The notes under the pieces are model-generated. The model was not told the DNA's origin. It saw nothing but the letters and a program-made list of their open reading frames with translations, and ran no database searches. Of a DNA stretch of 45,491 nucleotides, positions 29,841 to 37,949 are shown in pieces. The position numbers and the translations under genes were made by a program. Numbering within the stretch: the stretch's first letter is position 1; every line of letters begins with the position of its first letter. Location of the stretch: NCBI GenBank assembly GCA_964443745.1, contig CAYUEN010000016.1:1-45491 (forward strand). The letters run 5' to 3'. Source of the stretch: CAYUEN01 sp964443745. Lineage in GTDB: Bacteria > Campylobacterota > Campylobacteria > Campylobacterales > QNZT01.

Positions 29841-31754
29841 ATGAGAGTGACCAACCAAGTTTTGTATAGCCATTTCATTCAAGACCATCAAAAAGCGCAG
29901 GAAAAAATGGCGGAATTGAGCGATCAACTCTCTTCCGGACGTAAAATCTCCGCTGGTTATCAGGGAAGCTCCATTTATGTGGAGACGATGCGGCTTGAAA
30001 GCGAACGGAATCTACAGAAAGATATCCAGGATCGTACAGAGAAAGCCTCTTTGATCGCCAGTGCGAGCGACAGTGCGATGGCGGAATTCAACGATACGCT
30101 CAGATCCTTTAAAACGAAGCTTTTAACCGCGGCGAACGGGACGATGAACGAGGACAACCTCGAAGCGATTGCAACCGAACTCGAACAGCAAAAAGCGCAT
30201 CTGATCAATCTCGCCAATACGCAGGTGGACGGGCAGTATCTCTTCGCCGGTACGGCGGTCAATACCAAACCGATCGACAACCAAGGAAGATACCATGGAA
30301 ACGGAACACCTCTGAAAGTGATGACGGGAGATGGTGTCGATATGGCATACAGTGTGGACGGTCTTTCGCTTTTTTTGGGAGAAGAGCGGAGTATCCACAA
30401 AGAGCTCTCCACCAACGTCACACTCCGAAAAACGGATGCCGCCGATCCGACAAAAAGTCAAGTCGCGGTTGAGACCGATACGATCAAAGATATTTTTTCA
30501 GATCCGTCGCTCGCGGAAGGTTATTTCTATCTTTCAGGAACCCAAAGGGACGGTACGGCGTTCAAACAAAAGATTCGACTCGATGGCGACGATACCGTAT
30601 CGGATCTTTTGACGCAGATCGGTGTTGCCTTCGGTAACGAGGGGGAAGATCTGAAGGTCGATGTGAAACTGGTCGATGGAAAAATCACCGTTACCGACAG
30701 AGAGCCCGGAACGAGTCGGATCTCGTTCACGCTCGTCGGATCGGATACGGATGCCGAGGATCTTTCCGCGCTTGAGGGTTCGCATTTGATCCGTTTCGTC
30801 AAAAGCGGTATGGAGGGGGTGAACGCGGAAGAGGAGGCGCTGCAAAACGACCAATTTTATTTCCGTCACAGTCAGAACAGGCTCGTGGGAAACGTACCTT
30901 TGGTTTTAAATGGAGCTTTCGCCAAAGAGAGCACGCTGCTCAAAGATATCGCCAACGGTTCGCTCGATGGTAAAACTTTCGAAATGAAGATGAAGAGTGT
31001 CGACGGAAGCGACCATACGCTCAGGTTGGCGTTGAACGATACGTCGACGTTCACGATGGATGGCAACACGTATGAAATCAAAAACGCGGAAGGGGATGCG
31101 ACCGAGGCCGATGAGATGACGTTGGGTCAACTCGAAGGTGTGATCTCCATGGCGCTGGCGGGGAGATTGCCTGCGGACAATTCCGTCGAGGCTTACGAGA
31201 GCGCGTTGAGAGAGGCGAAGAAGTCGATCTCCGTTTCGGTTGATGCCGGCGGTAATCTCGAAATCGAAAACTTCACGAACAGTCAAATCGAATTCGCATT
31301 CTACGATACGGATGCGGACGATTTTTCCTCCTCGTCCCCCTCGATCTCGTTCAATGCCAACAATGCGATTACGACCGAAGATCCCCATATCGATTTTTTC
31401 GGAGAACTCGACCAGATCATCGAAGCGGTTCGCTCGGGAAGTCTTTATCCGGATGCCGAAAATCAGGATCCCAGAAATCCGGGCCTAAGCAACGCCATAG
31501 CCAGAATCGACAAGATCAGCGGCCATTTCCAAAACAAACAGACGCAGTTGGGAACCATGGTGACCTCGCTTCAGAGTACCCAGGAGCGCGCCCGTACGCT
31601 GGAGATGAATATCGTCGATCTCAAATCAAAAACGGTGGATACCGATATCGGTGAAACCATTATGGAGTTGAATCAGTTGAGTCTCAACTACCAGGCGATT
31701 CTCTCCTCCGTCTCGAAAATCAATTCTCTGACTCTCTTAAACTATCTCAAATAA
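29841..31754 (+). CDS. flgL: Flagellar hook-filament junction protein FlgL
   Basis: FlgL (HAP3) joins hook and filament. The 637-aa protein has flagellin-like ends: the N-terminal MRVTNQVLYSHFIQ and LSDQLSSGRKISAGYQ helix region, NTQVDGQYLFAGT, and a C-terminal helix with DTDIGETIMELNQLSLNYQAILSSVSKINSLTLLNYL. At about twice the length of E. coli FlgL (317 aa) it carries a large central beta-rich insertion (about residues 180-510), as Campylobacter FlgL does. AGGAG lies 5 nt before the ATG. No other flagellar gene is in the window; flgL next to ftsK is also the C. jejuni arrangement. Confidence 0.9.
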   Translation: MRVTNQVLYSHFIQDHQKAQEKMAELSDQLSSGRKISAGYQGSSIYVETMRLESERNLQKDIQDRTEKASLIASASDSAMAEFNDTLRSFKTKLLTAANGTMNEDNLEAIATELEQQKAHLINLANTQVDGQYLFAGTAVNTKPIDNQGRYHGNGTPLKVMTGDGVDMAYSVDGLSLFLGEERSIHKELSTNVTLRKTDAADPTKSQVAVETDTIKDIFSDPSLAEGYFYLSGTQRDGTAFKQKIRLDGDDTVSDLLTQIGVAFGNEGEDLKVDVKLVDGKITVTDREPGTSRISFTLVGSDTDAEDLSALEGSHLIRFVKSGMEGVNAEEEALQNDQFYFRHSQNRLVGNVPLVLNGAFAKESTLLKDIANGSLDGKTFEMKMKSVDGSDHTLRLALNDTSTFTMDGNTYEIKNAEGDATEADEMTLGQLEGVISMALAGRLPADNSVEAYESALREAKKSISVSVDAGGNLEIENFTNSQIEFAFYDTDADDFSSSSPSISFNANNAITTEDPHIDFFGELDQIIEAVRSGSLYPDAENQDPRNPGLSNAIARIDKISGHFQNKQTQLGTMVTSLQSTQERARTLEMNIVDLKSKTVDTDIGETIMELNQLSLNYQAILSSVSKINSLTLLNYLK

Positions 31755-31768
31755 CCTAAAATTTTTTT

Positions 31769-31777
31769 TGGTATAAT
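31769..31777 (+). promoter_or_regulatory. Extended -10 of ftsK
   Basis: TGG-TATAAT follows a run of T residues just after flgL. The predicted start (about 31784) leaves a leader of about 55 nt that begins with a strong hairpin. Confidence 0.65.
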
Positions 31778-31787
31778 CAATAAATTC

Positions 31788-31808
31788 GGGAGGCCGCGTC
31801 GGCTTCCC
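31788..31808 (+). repeat. Stable hairpin at the 5' end of the ftsK leader
   Basis: GGGAGGCCG-CGT-CGGCTTCCC forms a 9-bp stem with one G-U pair and a 3-nt loop. It starts about 4 nt after the predicted transcription start. No T-run follows, so an attenuator, an mRNA-stabilising 5' structure or a flgL 3' end are all possible. Confidence 0.55.
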
Positions 31809-31838
31809 TTCCACATCCATTCTGAAGAAGGATTCACC

Positions 31839-34154
31839 ATTCTTAGAGTCGTTTTATTGCTTGTCGCCATTATGACGCTTCTTTTTGCAGCGATCGCCAC
31901 CCTTTTTCCCGACACTCCGATGGTAGGGCGTTTCGGTACGCTTTTTGGCAATTTCAATCGCCATACTTTTGGATATCTCGCCTTCTTTTATCCACTTTTT
32001 CTGATCTATCCCGTCTATGCTCTCTTTCGCAGGAGTGGTATCGACGCGGGGCGCCGGACACTTCTTGTTGCAGGTCTGCTTCTTTTTCTCTCGCTACTGA
32101 TGCTGCAGGGAAATGTTTTCACAGGCACGCTGCGAGGAAGTTTAGGAGCTGGGATCGTCCACTTTTTACACCGCTATATCGGTGGTATCGGTGTCTGGCT
32201 GTTCATCTTTTCCCTGATGACGCTTTCGGTGGTATTGCTGCTTGAAGTGTATCAGCGCGATGTGGTGGAGGACCTTGAAAAGATCAAAAAAAGCTGGATC
32301 GCTCTTTTGGGACGATATCGACCCTCCCAAAACGGAGAGGCAGAGCGACTGATCGGCCGTTATCTGCCGAAAAAGGAGAGAATTTCGGCGACAGGGGAAG
32401 AGATCTACTCCCAACCGGAAGACCCCGCCACCCATACACCTCGGTTGCAGCTTCCTTCCGATTTGGAGAGTCTGCTTCGGCCATCCGATGAAAAAAGCGT
32501 CTTGAAGCCGTATGACGTAGAAGATACCGCTTTTGGCTCTACGACAGATATGATGGAGCGTATCGAAGAGGAAGTGGAAGCGCTGCTTGAAAAAAACCAT
32601 TCAAAAAATAGCGATGAAGAGATCGTGGACGAAAGTGTGGATATAAAGCAGCGGCAGTCGGGGGCTACGGTCGTCAGAGAGCTCGAAGAAAATCGGGAAT
32701 TGATGGAACGCATAGAGAAAGGAAGGGTACACAAACCCAAAAATTTCAAACTTCCCAAGCTCGATTTTCTCAAATCGCCTCCCAAAAAACGCCACCATGT
32801 CAACGAGGCGGAAATCGATCGCAAAATTGCCGATTTGCTCGAAAAACTGCGACAATTCAAGATCGAAGGGGATGTAGTCCGTACCTATTCCGGGCCCGTC
32901 GTGACGACATTCGAATTTCGCCCGGCAGCCCACATCAAAGTCTCCAAAATTTTGACGCTTCAAGACGATCTGGCGATGGCGCTCAAAGCCAGGACGATTC
33001 GCATCCAGGCACCTATTCCCGGTAAAGATGTCGTCGGAATAGAAATTCCAAACAGAGAGTCGCAGACGATTTTTCTCAAAGAGATTCTCCAAAGCGATCT
33101 TTTCAGGAAGGCGACCTCTCCTCTGACTATGGCGCTTGGCAAAGATATCGTCGGCAATCCCTTCATCACCGATCTCAAGCAGCTTCCCCATCTTCTGATC
33201 GCCGGTACGACAGGAAGCGGAAAGAGCGTCGGTATCAACTCGATGCTCGTCTCTTTGCTCTACAAGAATTCTCCGGACGAGCTGAAGCTGTTGATGATCG
33301 ATCCGAAGATGCTGGAGTTTTCGATCTACAACGACATTCCCCATCTGCTCACCCCCGTCATCACACAGCCCAAACAGGCGATTTTGGCGTTGGCCAACAT
33401 GGTCGTCGAGATGGAGCGGCGATACAAACTGATGAGCAAGACCAAAACGAAAAATATCGAAAACTACAACGAAAAGGCCAAAAGAGAGGGATTCGAGCCG
33501 TTTCCCTATATCGTCGTCATAATCGACGAGTTGGCGGATCTGATGATGACGAGCGGAAAGGATGTGGAGTTTTATATCGCCAGACTCGCGCAGATGGCCA
33601 GAGCCAGCGGTATCCACCTCATCGTCGCTACGCAGCGCCCTTCCGTGGACGTCGTGACGGGCTTGATCAAGGCGAATCTCCCCAGCCGTATCAGTTTCAA
33701 GGTGGGGCAGAAGATCGATTCGAAAGTGATACTCGATTCGATGGGTGCGGAGAGTCTGCTCGGACGCGGGGATATGCTTTTCACTCCGCCCGGAAGTTCG
33801 GGCCTGATTCGCCTGCATGCCCCTTTCATCACTGAAGACGAGATCGAAACGATCGTGGAATTTCTGAAAGTGCAGCGTGAGGTGGAGTACGACCCCTCCT
33901 TTTTGAGCGAACCTTCTCCCGGAAGCGGTTCGGCGATCGGTGTTGTCGCAGAGAGCGGAGGCGAGGGGGATTTTGACGAACTCTACGAAGAGGCGAAAGA
34001 GATCGTGCTAAGCGAAAAGAAGAGTTCGATCAGCTATATCCAACGCAAACTCCAGATCGGCTACAACCGCGCGGCACGCATCGTCGAACAGTTGGAGATG
34101 ACGGGTGTCGTCTCCGCCCCCAACCACAAGGGGCAGCGTGAGATCTTGATGTAA
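31839..34154 (+). CDS. ftsK: DNA translocase FtsK
   Basis: FtsK links septation to chromosome segregation. The protein has four N-terminal membrane helices (to about residue 145), a charged linker, then the motor with Walker A AGTTGSGKSVG (near 457), Walker B IVVIIDELADLMM, ARASGIHLIVATQRPSVDVVTG, and a C-terminal gamma winged helix (ISYIQRKLQIGYNRAARIVEQ) that reads KOPS-like sites. No ATG or GTG fits the start. ATT at 31839 has GAAGAAGGA 6 nt upstream and completes the first membrane helix (771 aa). TTG at 31857 (765 aa) lacks a good ribosome site. Both are in frame. Confidence 0.92.
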   Translation: MLRVVLLLVAIMTLLFAAIATLFPDTPMVGRFGTLFGNFNRHTFGYLAFFYPLFLIYPVYALFRRSGIDAGRRTLLVAGLLLFLSLLMLQGNVFTGTLRGSLGAGIVHFLHRYIGGIGVWLFIFSLMTLSVVLLLEVYQRDVVEDLEKIKKSWIALLGRYRPSQNGEAERLIGRYLPKKERISATGEEIYSQPEDPATHTPRLQLPSDLESLLRPSDEKSVLKPYDVEDTAFGSTTDMMERIEEEVEALLEKNHSKNSDEEIVDESVDIKQRQSGATVVRELEENRELMERIEKGRVHKPKNFKLPKLDFLKSPPKKRHHVNEAEIDRKIADLLEKLRQFKIEGDVVRTYSGPVVTTFEFRPAAHIKVSKILTLQDDLAMALKARTIRIQAPIPGKDVVGIEIPNRESQTIFLKEILQSDLFRKATSPLTMALGKDIVGNPFITDLKQLPHLLIAGTTGSGKSVGINSMLVSLLYKNSPDELKLLMIDPKMLEFSIYNDIPHLLTPVITQPKQAILALANMVVEMERRYKLMSKTKTKNIENYNEKAKREGFEPFPYIVVIIDELADLMMTSGKDVEFYIARLAQMARASGIHLIVATQRPSVDVVTGLIKANLPSRISFKVGQKIDSKVILDSMGAESLLGRGDMLFTPPGSSGLIRLHAPFITEDEIETIVEFLKVQREVEYDPSFLSEPSPGSGSAIGVVAESGGEGDFDELYEEAKEIVLSEKKSSISYIQRKLQIGYNRAARIVEQLEMTGVVSAPNHKGQREILM

Positions 34155-34197
34155 CGTAACGTAACATTCGGGAAAAAATAGTGTTACGAAACGTAAC
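34151..34197. promoter_or_regulatory. GTAAC repeats and GTTACG/CGTAAC palindrome upstream of acnB
   Basis: Three tandem GTAAC units (34151-34165) overlap the ftsK stop and are followed by a perfect palindrome GTTACGaaaCGTAAC (34183-34197). TGTTAC occurs on the plus strand at 34182-34187 and on the minus strand at 34166-34161. TGTTAC is the core of the HP1021 box. The palindrome ends 29 nt before the acnB -10, so this is a candidate operator or activator site. Confidence 0.5.
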
Positions 34198-34226
34198 CTT
34201 TAACGGATACGCATCGGCCGATAGAG

Positions 34227-34232
34227 TATAAT
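34227..34232 (+). promoter_or_regulatory. -10 box of acnB
   Basis: TATAAT lies 25 nt upstream of the acnB ATG, with TTGAAGGAG in the leader. There is no TGn extension, which fits dependence on an activator. Confidence 0.65.
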
Positions 34233-34257
34233 AGGTAAATTTTTTGAAGGAGATTTT

Positions 34258-36831
34258 ATGGGATTGATCGAATCATATAGAGCACATACCAAAGAGCGTG
34301 CACAATTGGGGGTCCCCCCGCTTCCCCTGAACGCGGAGCAGACGGCGGAGTTGGTGGAGTTGTTGAAGCAGGATCCGATACCGGAAGAGGGATATTTGCT
34401 GGATCTGTTCAAAAATCATATCAATCCGGGTGTGGACGATGCCGCATACGTGAAAGCGGCGTTTTTGAACGCGATCATCATGGGCGATGCGCATTGCAAG
34501 GCTATAGACAAGGTCGAAGCCGCGAAAATATTGGGTACGATGCTGGGCGGATATAATGTAGGGCCGCTGGTCAACGCTCTCAAATCCCCGCATGTCGAAG
34601 TGGCGCAGGAGGCGGCGGATCAGTTGAAGAAGACGTTGCTGGTTTACGATGCGTTCAACGATGTGAAAGATCTGATGGAAGAGGGGAATCGTTTCGCGAA
34701 AGAGGTCATGGAGTCGTGGGCGAACGCGGAGTGGTTTTTGGAGCGCGAACCTCTGAAAGAGGAGATCACCGTCACGGTCTTCAAAGTTCCGGGCGAGACG
34801 AACACGGACGATCTCTCTCCCGCGAGCGAAGCGTTTACCAGAAGCGATATTCCTCTGCATGCCAACTCCATGCTCGCCGCCAAGATGGAGGATCCTATCG
34901 GTACGATCAAAAAGCTCAAAGAGAAGGGACATCCCGTCGCCTATGTGGGTGACGTCGTCGGTACGGGCAGTTCCAGAAAATCCGGAATCAACTCCGTTCA
35001 GTGGCATCTGGGCGAAGATATTCCCGGCGTACCCAACAAACGCACGGGCGGTGTGATCATCGGAGGAATCATCGCTCCCATCTTTTTCAATACGGCGGAA
35101 GACTCCGGGGCGCTTCCGATTCAGGCACCGGTGGATAAGCTGGAGACGGGAGACGTGATCACGATCAAGCCCTACGAAGGCAAAATCTACAAAGACGGCG
35201 AAGTCGTCAGCGAATTCAAACTCGAACCCAATACGCTTCCGGATGAAGTGAGAGCAGGCGGGCGTATTCCGTTGATCATCGGAAGAAATCTCACGACCAA
35301 AGCGAGAGAGACGCTGGGAATGCCTCAGGAGGAGATTTTCGCCAAGCCGGAGCAACCCGAAGATACGGGCAAAGGCTATACCCTTGCGCAGAAGATGGTC
35401 GGTCGCGCATGCGGGATGGAAGGGGTACGCCCCGGTACTTACTGTGAGCCTGTCACGACGACGGTGGGAAGCCAGGATACGACCGGGCCGATGACGCGCG
35501 ACGAGATCAAAGAGCTGGCCGCACTCAGTTTCGGTGCCGATCTGGTTTTGCAAACTTTCTGTCACACGGCCGCCTATCCCAAACCGGCCGATGTCAAGCT
35601 TCAGCATGAATTGCCTCCTTTCTGGACGCAAAGAAGCGGAGTCATTCTCAGGCCCGGCGATGGTATCATCCACTCCTGGTTGAACAGAATGTGTCTGCCT
35701 GATACCGTCGGTACGGGCGGCGATTCCCACACCCGCTTTCCGATCGGTATCTCGTTTCCGGCGGGATCGGGTCTGGTGGCGTTCGCAGCGGTTACGGGAA
35801 GTATGCCTCTGAATATGCCCGAATCCGTACTGGTGAGATTCAAAGGAGAGATGCAGCCGGGAATCACGCTGCGTGATCTTGTCAACGCGATTCCCTACCA
35901 GGCGATAAAACAAGGATTGCTGACTGTCGAGAAGAAAGGGAAGAAAAACATCTTCGCCGGCCGAATTCTCGAGATCGAGGGGCTGGGGGATCTCAAATGC
36001 GAACAGGCGTTTGAGTTGAGCGACGCTTCCGCGGAGCGGAGTGCCGCCGCGTGTACGGTCAGACTCAACAAAGAGCCGATCATCGAGTATCTCAACTCCA
36101 ACATCAAATTGATCGAACAGATGATCAAAGAGGGATATCAGGATGCCAAAACACTCCAAAGACGTGCGGACAAGATGCGGGCATGGCTTGAAAATCCAGA
36201 GCTTCTCGAGCCGGATCCGGATGCCGAATATGCGGCGGTGATCGAAATCGATCTGAACGAGATCACCGAACCGATTTTGGCATGTCCGAACGATCCGGAT
36301 GATGTCGCGACGCTCAGCGAGATACTCGCCGATCCCAAAAGACCCAAGCAGATCGACGAAGTCTTCGTCGGAAGCTGTATGACCAATATCGGACTTTTCA
36401 GGGCGTTGGGCGAAGTGCTCAAGGGCGAAGGACAGGTTCCCACCCGCCTGTGGGTCTGCCCTCCGACGAAAATGGACGAAAAGACGTTGATAGAAGAGGG
36501 ATATTACGCGATCTACGGTGCCGCTGGTGCACGTACCGAAATTCCCGGTTGTTCGCTTTGTATGGGCAACCAGGCGAGAGTGCACGACAACGCCGTCGTC
36601 TTCTCCACCAGTACCAGAAACTTCGACAACCGGCTCGGAAAAGGCGCACAAGTCTATCTGGGCAGTGCGGAGTTGGCGGCCGTAGCCGCGATACTCGGAA
36701 GGATACCGTCGAAGGAGGAGTATCTCAATATCGTACCCAAAAAGATCACTCCCGAAATGAAAGACGATATCTACCGCTATCTCAACTTCGACAAAGTCGA
36801 CGAAGAGATGCTCAAAGAGATGGTCGAGTAG
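34258..36831 (+). CDS. acnB: Aconitate hydratase B
   Basis: AcnB interconverts citrate and isocitrate using a 4Fe-4S cluster. The 857-aa protein has the AcnB order: an N-terminal HEAT-like domain (to about residue 155), the swivel domain (FKVPGETNTDDLSPASEAF), then the core with GGDSHTRFPIGISFPAGSG and the cluster cysteines in VGSCMTNIGLFRA and CSLCMGNQ. Length matches E. coli AcnB (865 aa). AAGGAG lies before the ATG. It opens the central-carbon block. Confidence 0.97.
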   Translation: MGLIESYRAHTKERAQLGVPPLPLNAEQTAELVELLKQDPIPEEGYLLDLFKNHINPGVDDAAYVKAAFLNAIIMGDAHCKAIDKVEAAKILGTMLGGYNVGPLVNALKSPHVEVAQEAADQLKKTLLVYDAFNDVKDLMEEGNRFAKEVMESWANAEWFLEREPLKEEITVTVFKVPGETNTDDLSPASEAFTRSDIPLHANSMLAAKMEDPIGTIKKLKEKGHPVAYVGDVVGTGSSRKSGINSVQWHLGEDIPGVPNKRTGGVIIGGIIAPIFFNTAEDSGALPIQAPVDKLETGDVITIKPYEGKIYKDGEVVSEFKLEPNTLPDEVRAGGRIPLIIGRNLTTKARETLGMPQEEIFAKPEQPEDTGKGYTLAQKMVGRACGMEGVRPGTYCEPVTTTVGSQDTTGPMTRDEIKELAALSFGADLVLQTFCHTAAYPKPADVKLQHELPPFWTQRSGVILRPGDGIIHSWLNRMCLPDTVGTGGDSHTRFPIGISFPAGSGLVAFAAVTGSMPLNMPESVLVRFKGEMQPGITLRDLVNAIPYQAIKQGLLTVEKKGKKNIFAGRILEIEGLGDLKCEQAFELSDASAERSAAACTVRLNKEPIIEYLNSNIKLIEQMIKEGYQDAKTLQRRADKMRAWLENPELLEPDPDAEYAAVIEIDLNEITEPILACPNDPDDVATLSEILADPKRPKQIDEVFVGSCMTNIGLFRALGEVLKGEGQVPTRLWVCPPTKMDEKTLIEEGYYAIYGAAGARTEIPGCSLCMGNQARVHDNAVVFSTSTRNFDNRLGKGAQVYLGSAELAAVAAILGRIPSKEEYLNIVPKKITPEMKDDIYRYLNFDKVDEEMLKEMVE

Positions 36832-36836
36832 GTTGT

Positions 36837-36858
36837 GATGGCATCTTCGGATGCCATC
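36837..36858 (+). repeat. UUCG-capped hairpin between acnB and mltG
   Basis: GATGGCATC-TTCG-GATGCCATC is a perfect 9-bp stem with a TTCG tetraloop, 5 nt after the acnB stop. It lacks a T-run. It probably stabilises the acnB 3' end or limits read-through into mltG. Confidence 0.6.
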
Positions 36859-36868
36859 TTGGATTAAG

Positions 36869-37834
36869 ATGAAGCGTTTTTTTTCTCTCTTGATGTCGCT
36901 GGGACTGCTTGGTCTGATCGGAGGGGTGGGTACCCTCATCTGGGTACAGAAGCATCTCTCCTCCCGTGTAGTTCTTCCCTCTCTTCTCTATATTCCCAAA
37001 GGATCCACCAAAAACGCGATCGCCTATATCGACAGCCACTACCTTCCGCTTTCATGGATCGATACCTATCTGATCAAATTTTACGGTTATCCGCAGGCGG
37101 GTTGGATCGAAACGGGAGGAGGCGAGATTACGCTCGGTACTTTTTTTCAGCGACTCACGCACGCCAAGGCCGCACTCAAAGAGGTGACGCTCGTTCCGGG
37201 AGAGACGACGGTCGTATTTCTCGACCAACTGGCCACTTCTCTCGATCTCAATCGTACCCGCCTCGAAGAGAGTTACCGCAAACGCACCACTATCGAGGAG
37301 GGGCTCCTTTTTCCCGAAACGTATCAGGTACCCATCGGTATCGACGAGGAGGGAATCGTGGATTTTCTCTATAGGCAATCGATTGCCAAGCATAGAGAAT
37401 TGAGTCTCAAATATCTGGGCCATTACGACGAAAAGGAGTGGTTTCGAACCGTCGTCACGACCGCTTCCGTCATCCAGAAGGAGGCGGGTTCGCGGCAGGA
37501 GATGCCTCTTGTTTCCGCTGTCATACGAAATCGTCTCAAGAGAGGGATGAAACTCCAGATGGATGGAACGCTCAATTACGGTCGCTACTCGCATCAGAAG
37601 ATCACCCCACGGCGTATTCGAGAAGATGTTACCAAATTCAACACCTACAAATATCAGGGGCTTCCCGATTTGCCTGTCTGTACCGTCGGCGAAGCGGCTA
37701 TCGAAGCGGCCATCAACCCGGCGGATGTCGATTATCTCTACTTCGTGCGTGGTCGAGACGGCAGGCACCGGTTCTCCAAGAGGTACAAATCCCATTTACA
37801 TCAGATAGAGAAACTCAAAAATGGGAAAAATTGA
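36869..37834 (+). CDS. mltG: Endolytic murein transglycosylase MltG
   Basis: MltG cleaves nascent glycan strands at the inner membrane and sets their length. The 321-aa protein has one N-terminal membrane helix (about 5-25), then a LysM-like region and the YceG catalytic domain with ASVIQKEAG (catalytic Glu), LQMDGTLNYG, NTYKYQGLPDLPVCTVGEAAIEAA (in part) and DYLYFV. ATG at 36869 is chosen because GGA lies 5 nt upstream; an in-frame ATG at 36851 lies inside the hairpin stem. No separate promoter is seen, so it may depend on acnB read-through. Its place between two TCA-cycle genes is unusual. Confidence 0.93.
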   Translation: MKRFFSLLMSLGLLGLIGGVGTLIWVQKHLSSRVVLPSLLYIPKGSTKNAIAYIDSHYLPLSWIDTYLIKFYGYPQAGWIETGGGEITLGTFFQRLTHAKAALKEVTLVPGETTVVFLDQLATSLDLNRTRLEESYRKRTTIEEGLLFPETYQVPIGIDEEGIVDFLYRQSIAKHRELSLKYLGHYDEKEWFRTVVTTASVIQKEAGSRQEMPLVSAVIRNRLKRGMKLQMDGTLNYGRYSHQKITPRRIREDVTKFNTYKYQGLPDLPVCTVGEAAIEAAINPADVDYLYFVRGRDGRHRFSKRYKSHLHQIEKLKNGKN

Positions 37835-37864
37835 AACACTTCATTTTTTCTAATATTACTATTG

Positions 37865-37870
37865 GTAACA
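37865..37870 (-). promoter_or_regulatory. TGTTAC element upstream of icd
   Basis: The minus strand reads TGTTAC (plus strand GTAACA). It is separated from the icd -10 by 39 nt, the same distance as between the acnB TGTTAC (34182-34187) and its -10. Confidence 0.35.
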
Positions 37871-37906
37871 TCTTCTCTCCCATTCAATAAATCATAATTT
37901 TTAAAC

Positions 37907-37915
37907 TGATACTAT
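37907..37915 (+). promoter_or_regulatory. Extended -10 of icd
   Basis: TGA-TACTAT gives a predicted start near 37922 and a leader of about 28 nt containing GAGAGGA before the icd ATG. Confidence 0.5.
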
Positions 37916-37949
37916 CTTTTTACAAAATCTTATTTTGAGAGGAACGAAT

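Noticed and set aside
34273..36939. An 888-codon open frame antisense to acnB (and similar long antisense frames opposite fumarase/sucC, sucD and icd).
   Set aside because: The proteins are rich in His, Arg and Phe with no recognisable domain, and the sense strand encodes well-conserved enzymes. The frames stay open because the codon use of the sense genes avoids antisense stops.
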